The notes below the pieces were generated by a model, which saw nothing but the letters and a program-made list of their open reading frames with translations, made no database searches and was not told where the DNA came from. A DNA stretch of 64,000 bases, taken from positions 31,806,001 to 31,870,000 of the forward strand of contig OX485804.1 in NCBI GenBank assembly GCA_950295325.1, written 5' to 3'. Both the position numbers and the translations under genes were made by a program. Positions within the stretch are counted from its first letter, which is position 1, and the number at the start of each line of letters is the position of its first letter. This document shows positions 61,901-64,000 of the stretch, in pieces. The stretch comes from Polytrichum commune (lineage: Eukaryota; Streptophyta; Polytrichopsida; Polytrichales; Polytrichaceae).

Positions 61901-62180
61901 TCAATACATACATACACCTGAGGGTACGAATTACATCAAAACCTGGCAAAATGGTAATCGACGTCTCCTGGTGTCGTAGTACAGTGCACAGGGAGGAGAG
62001 AAAGACATCGCAGGTATTTTCCTGTCGACCATGCATGTATGTATGTGTTTACATCGATGGCTTGTAGTTCCAGTAAGCGAGGTATGATGCTGGATGAGTT
62101 TCTGGATTTTTACGAATTATACTTTTGGATCCGTTGCGTAAGTTCTTGGTTGTGGTCATCCGGTAGGTGGAAGGGGGAAG
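58950..62180. other. Intergenic region, no supported gene
   Basis: A short GC-rich patch (CCAGGCCGCCCGGGCCGGGG, 59223-59242) stands out from the AT-rich background. Frames at 59.15-59.48, 60.18-60.37 and 61.53-61.73 kb are under 110 codons and unrecognised. The last reads as a helical segment after two in-frame stops and may be a gene fragment. Confidence 0.4.
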
Positions 62181-62189
62181 CTGGTGGAC

Positions 62190-62196
62190 TATATAT
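62190..62196 (+). promoter_or_regulatory. Candidate TATA box
   Basis: TATATAT in the context GGTGGACTATATATTCTTTC, followed by a pyrimidine-rich stretch (CTTCTGCTTCTCCTGCGCTC) typical of plant transcription starts and leaders. It lies about 680 bases before the start codon at 62877, leaving room for a leader intron. This is inference from composition. Confidence 0.35.
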
Positions 62197-62876
62197 TCTT
62201 TCCGAGCTGCCAACTATTGCACACTTTCCGCTTCTGCTTCTCCTGCGCTCTTGCTCCTACCTTCTTCGCTGGTGAGCTCCTTCACCGCAAGCGAGTGTGA
62301 GTCAGAGAGCTTTCCCAGCATAAGGCATGAGCTTTCAACTCCGTAGCACTAGTGTTCTTGCGGATCGGTTGCTGTGGATCATCGACAGTTTAACATTGCA
62401 TGCATTAGAGTTTTATTCTTTTGTTGCGGTTTTCTAAATGACTTCAGGGAACTTTAGCCTGTTTTGCATTTAAGGCATTTGAGTGATTTTGCTAACTTTG
62501 TGTGGAGTCTCTTCCTTATGCAGATAGCTTTCGCTTGTCTAAGTTTCTGACGTTTGTGTAACTCCTTTTTATTGAACAGCTCGCACTCGCAATCTGCTTC
62601 ACGTCGCCAGTCATTCACTCAGGTATAGAATGTCTTAGGCGAATTATCCTACGGTACCGCAATGTTTTCTACAATTTCTTCCTGTTTTTCTTATGTGACA
62701 CAGCTTGTGCTCGGTGCCGACCATCCGGCGTCGAATTTACAGGAAAATTTGGCCATCGTCGAGATTATCTGCTGTTGGCTGGTTCACTCACGCAATTCTT
62801 GCATCTCAAATGTTTGCAGCAATAGACGCGTCACATGCGGCTGTAGGTCCTGTCAATTCATAGGAAGGTGATAACG

Positions 62877-64000
62877 ATGCAGTTATTTCCGAATTTGGTA
62901 CTGCAGGGGGTAGACCAGCTCGCCGACCGCCTCGTCGACTTAAACAAAACTCCCCTAAATTCTTTCGAAGTGCCAGCAGCGCCAGTGGCGCCGGTGATGC
63001 AACATGCACCCGGTAGTTCTGCACAGGGTTTCATATTCGGTGCCCACAGGACGGCATCGACACCAAGCGTCAACACAGCGAGCGATGACGGACATTCTGG
63101 GTGCTATGAAGCCACCTCGAGCCTTAGGGGCGCCAAGAAAGCGGGACATGCACCGGGACACATTTGCAAGCGAGCAGCGGACATGCAGCGGGACTTGAAA
63201 CGACTGAAGAGGGAGAACAAGCTTCTCAAGAAGGAGCTCGATGAGGCGCGGGCTGAGGCTGACTCGATCGGTGACGATGATGAGGAGACGACCTTGTAAG
63301 TTGTCTTCATTTCTCTACACCTCTTGGTCCGTATTCTTTCTGCTATCGGCTATTAAAGTGACCCAATGCATTTTTCTTCTGTATCATGCGTTCTTGCAGA
63401 AAATAAAGAGATGATGTTCCTTCTCGCTCTTTCTTCTGGTCTGTCTTGAATAGGTTGAAGGCTTAAGTCTTGCTGACCAGTACTCAGGGCTGGAACTAAC
63501 TAACAGTTGAGGTCATATACCCGCTGCTTTCATTTTTGTTTCTGCAGTGTATTTCTATTATTACTATAAATAATATGTGTCCCTAAGTGTTCTTCACGCA
63601 CGCTTTTATAAACTTTCCAGGATCATGAAGTTCTTTGTTGAGGGCGGCTAGTAGGCTACTTATACTGCCTCTCTCAGATTTATGAATCAATCGTCAATGG
63701 CCTTTCTTTTCTGATCAGTTGAACTAAATTATTTTTCTCGTGTCTATGCAGTCGCCTTCCAGTGTTCACAAATCAGAAAAGGCATGACAGGTACATGCCG
63801 ACCATCAATAAAGAACTTCGGCGGACCGTACGCGAATGTCTCCGGCAGTTCGCGGAGGAGGAGGCTACTGCCTTAGCGAAGAAACGTAGACAGCGCGCGG
63901 CACGTGATGCTGCCGTGAACGCGCTCCCAATTGTACCAGCTGAGCCAGAAGTATCCTCTCCAAATGCTACCAATGTGAATGGTGCGGGGCCATCGGCGAT
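62877..64000 (+). CDS. Hypothetical protein with basic coiled coil, 3' end beyond window
   Basis: Exon 62877-63295 ends at an intact donor (ACCTT|GTAAGT). The next exon starts at 63752 after TCTATGCAG and runs to the window edge; phase is kept, giving a Phe across the junction. The first exon encodes 139 codons. A low-complexity Ala/Pro/Ser part comes first, then a charged helix with a heptad look, from CKRAADMQRDLKRLKRENKL through KKELDEARAEADSIGDDDEE. The second exon is Arg/Lys/Ala-rich (RYMPTINKELRRTVRECL, then AKKRRQRAARDAA). I do not recognise the family. The Arg/Lys runs would suit a nuclear or nucleic-acid-binding protein, but that is speculation. GC content and CG frequency are higher than in the flanks, and a pyrimidine-rich leader precedes it. 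An ATG upstream by splicing is possible. Confidence 0.6.

Noticed and set aside
1-64000. CRISPR arrays, bacterial operons, rRNA or tRNA genes
   Set aside because: The window has eukaryotic intron-containing genes. No regularly spaced direct repeats with unique spacers were seen, and I found no sequence with convincing tRNA boxes or rRNA conservation by eye. A tRNAscan run would settle the tRNA question.

Overview
The window is nuclear DNA of a land plant. The evidence is a plastid-type FLN1 (fructokinase-like) gene, a plant-type XPD/UVH6 helicase, GT-AG introns, and a decayed plant-style LINE with small DNA transposons. Only four protein-coding loci are visible in 64 kb, and the rest is AT-rich repeat-derived sequence, so the genome is repeat-rich. 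The lineage cannot be fixed from sequence alone. A non-seed plant (bryophyte, lycophyte or fern) is my guess, with low confidence.

Layout. 1-13.0 kb: no gene; degenerate repeats, microsatellites, one long hairpin, one MITE-like inverted repeat. 13.0-16.2 kb: GC-rich start and probable leader of the next gene. 16.2-24.1 kb (+): 14-exon gene for a large membrane protein with a signal peptide, Ig-like extracellular modules, about seven membrane segments and a Ser/Arg-rich tail. 25.4-28.7 kb (-): six-exon FLN1 homologue, a plastid-encoded RNA polymerase accessory protein, convergent with the previous gene. 32.1-40.6 kb (+): 14-exon XPD helicase of TFIIH, divergent from FLN1. 40.6-62 kb: gene-poor block with exact tandem duplications, a decayed LINE carrying two inserted DNA transposons, a 226-bp hAT-like MITE family (five copies in the window), another hAT-like element and several repeat arrays. 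62.2 kb to the end (+): start of a gene of unknown function with a basic coiled coil, cut by the window edge.

I reconstructed three complete gene models by following reading phase across splice sites: 1264, 503 and 749 residues, each open from start to stop. The genes do not form an operon-like unit. FLN1 acts in chloroplast transcription, XPD in nuclear transcription and nucleotide-excision repair, and the membrane protein belongs to a family I know only as uncharacterised.

The most notable non-genic signals are: XPD introns enlarged by local tandem duplication of their own splice sites; two likely GC-AG introns; and a set of small DNA transposons whose target-site duplications are legible, including two nested inside the LINE.
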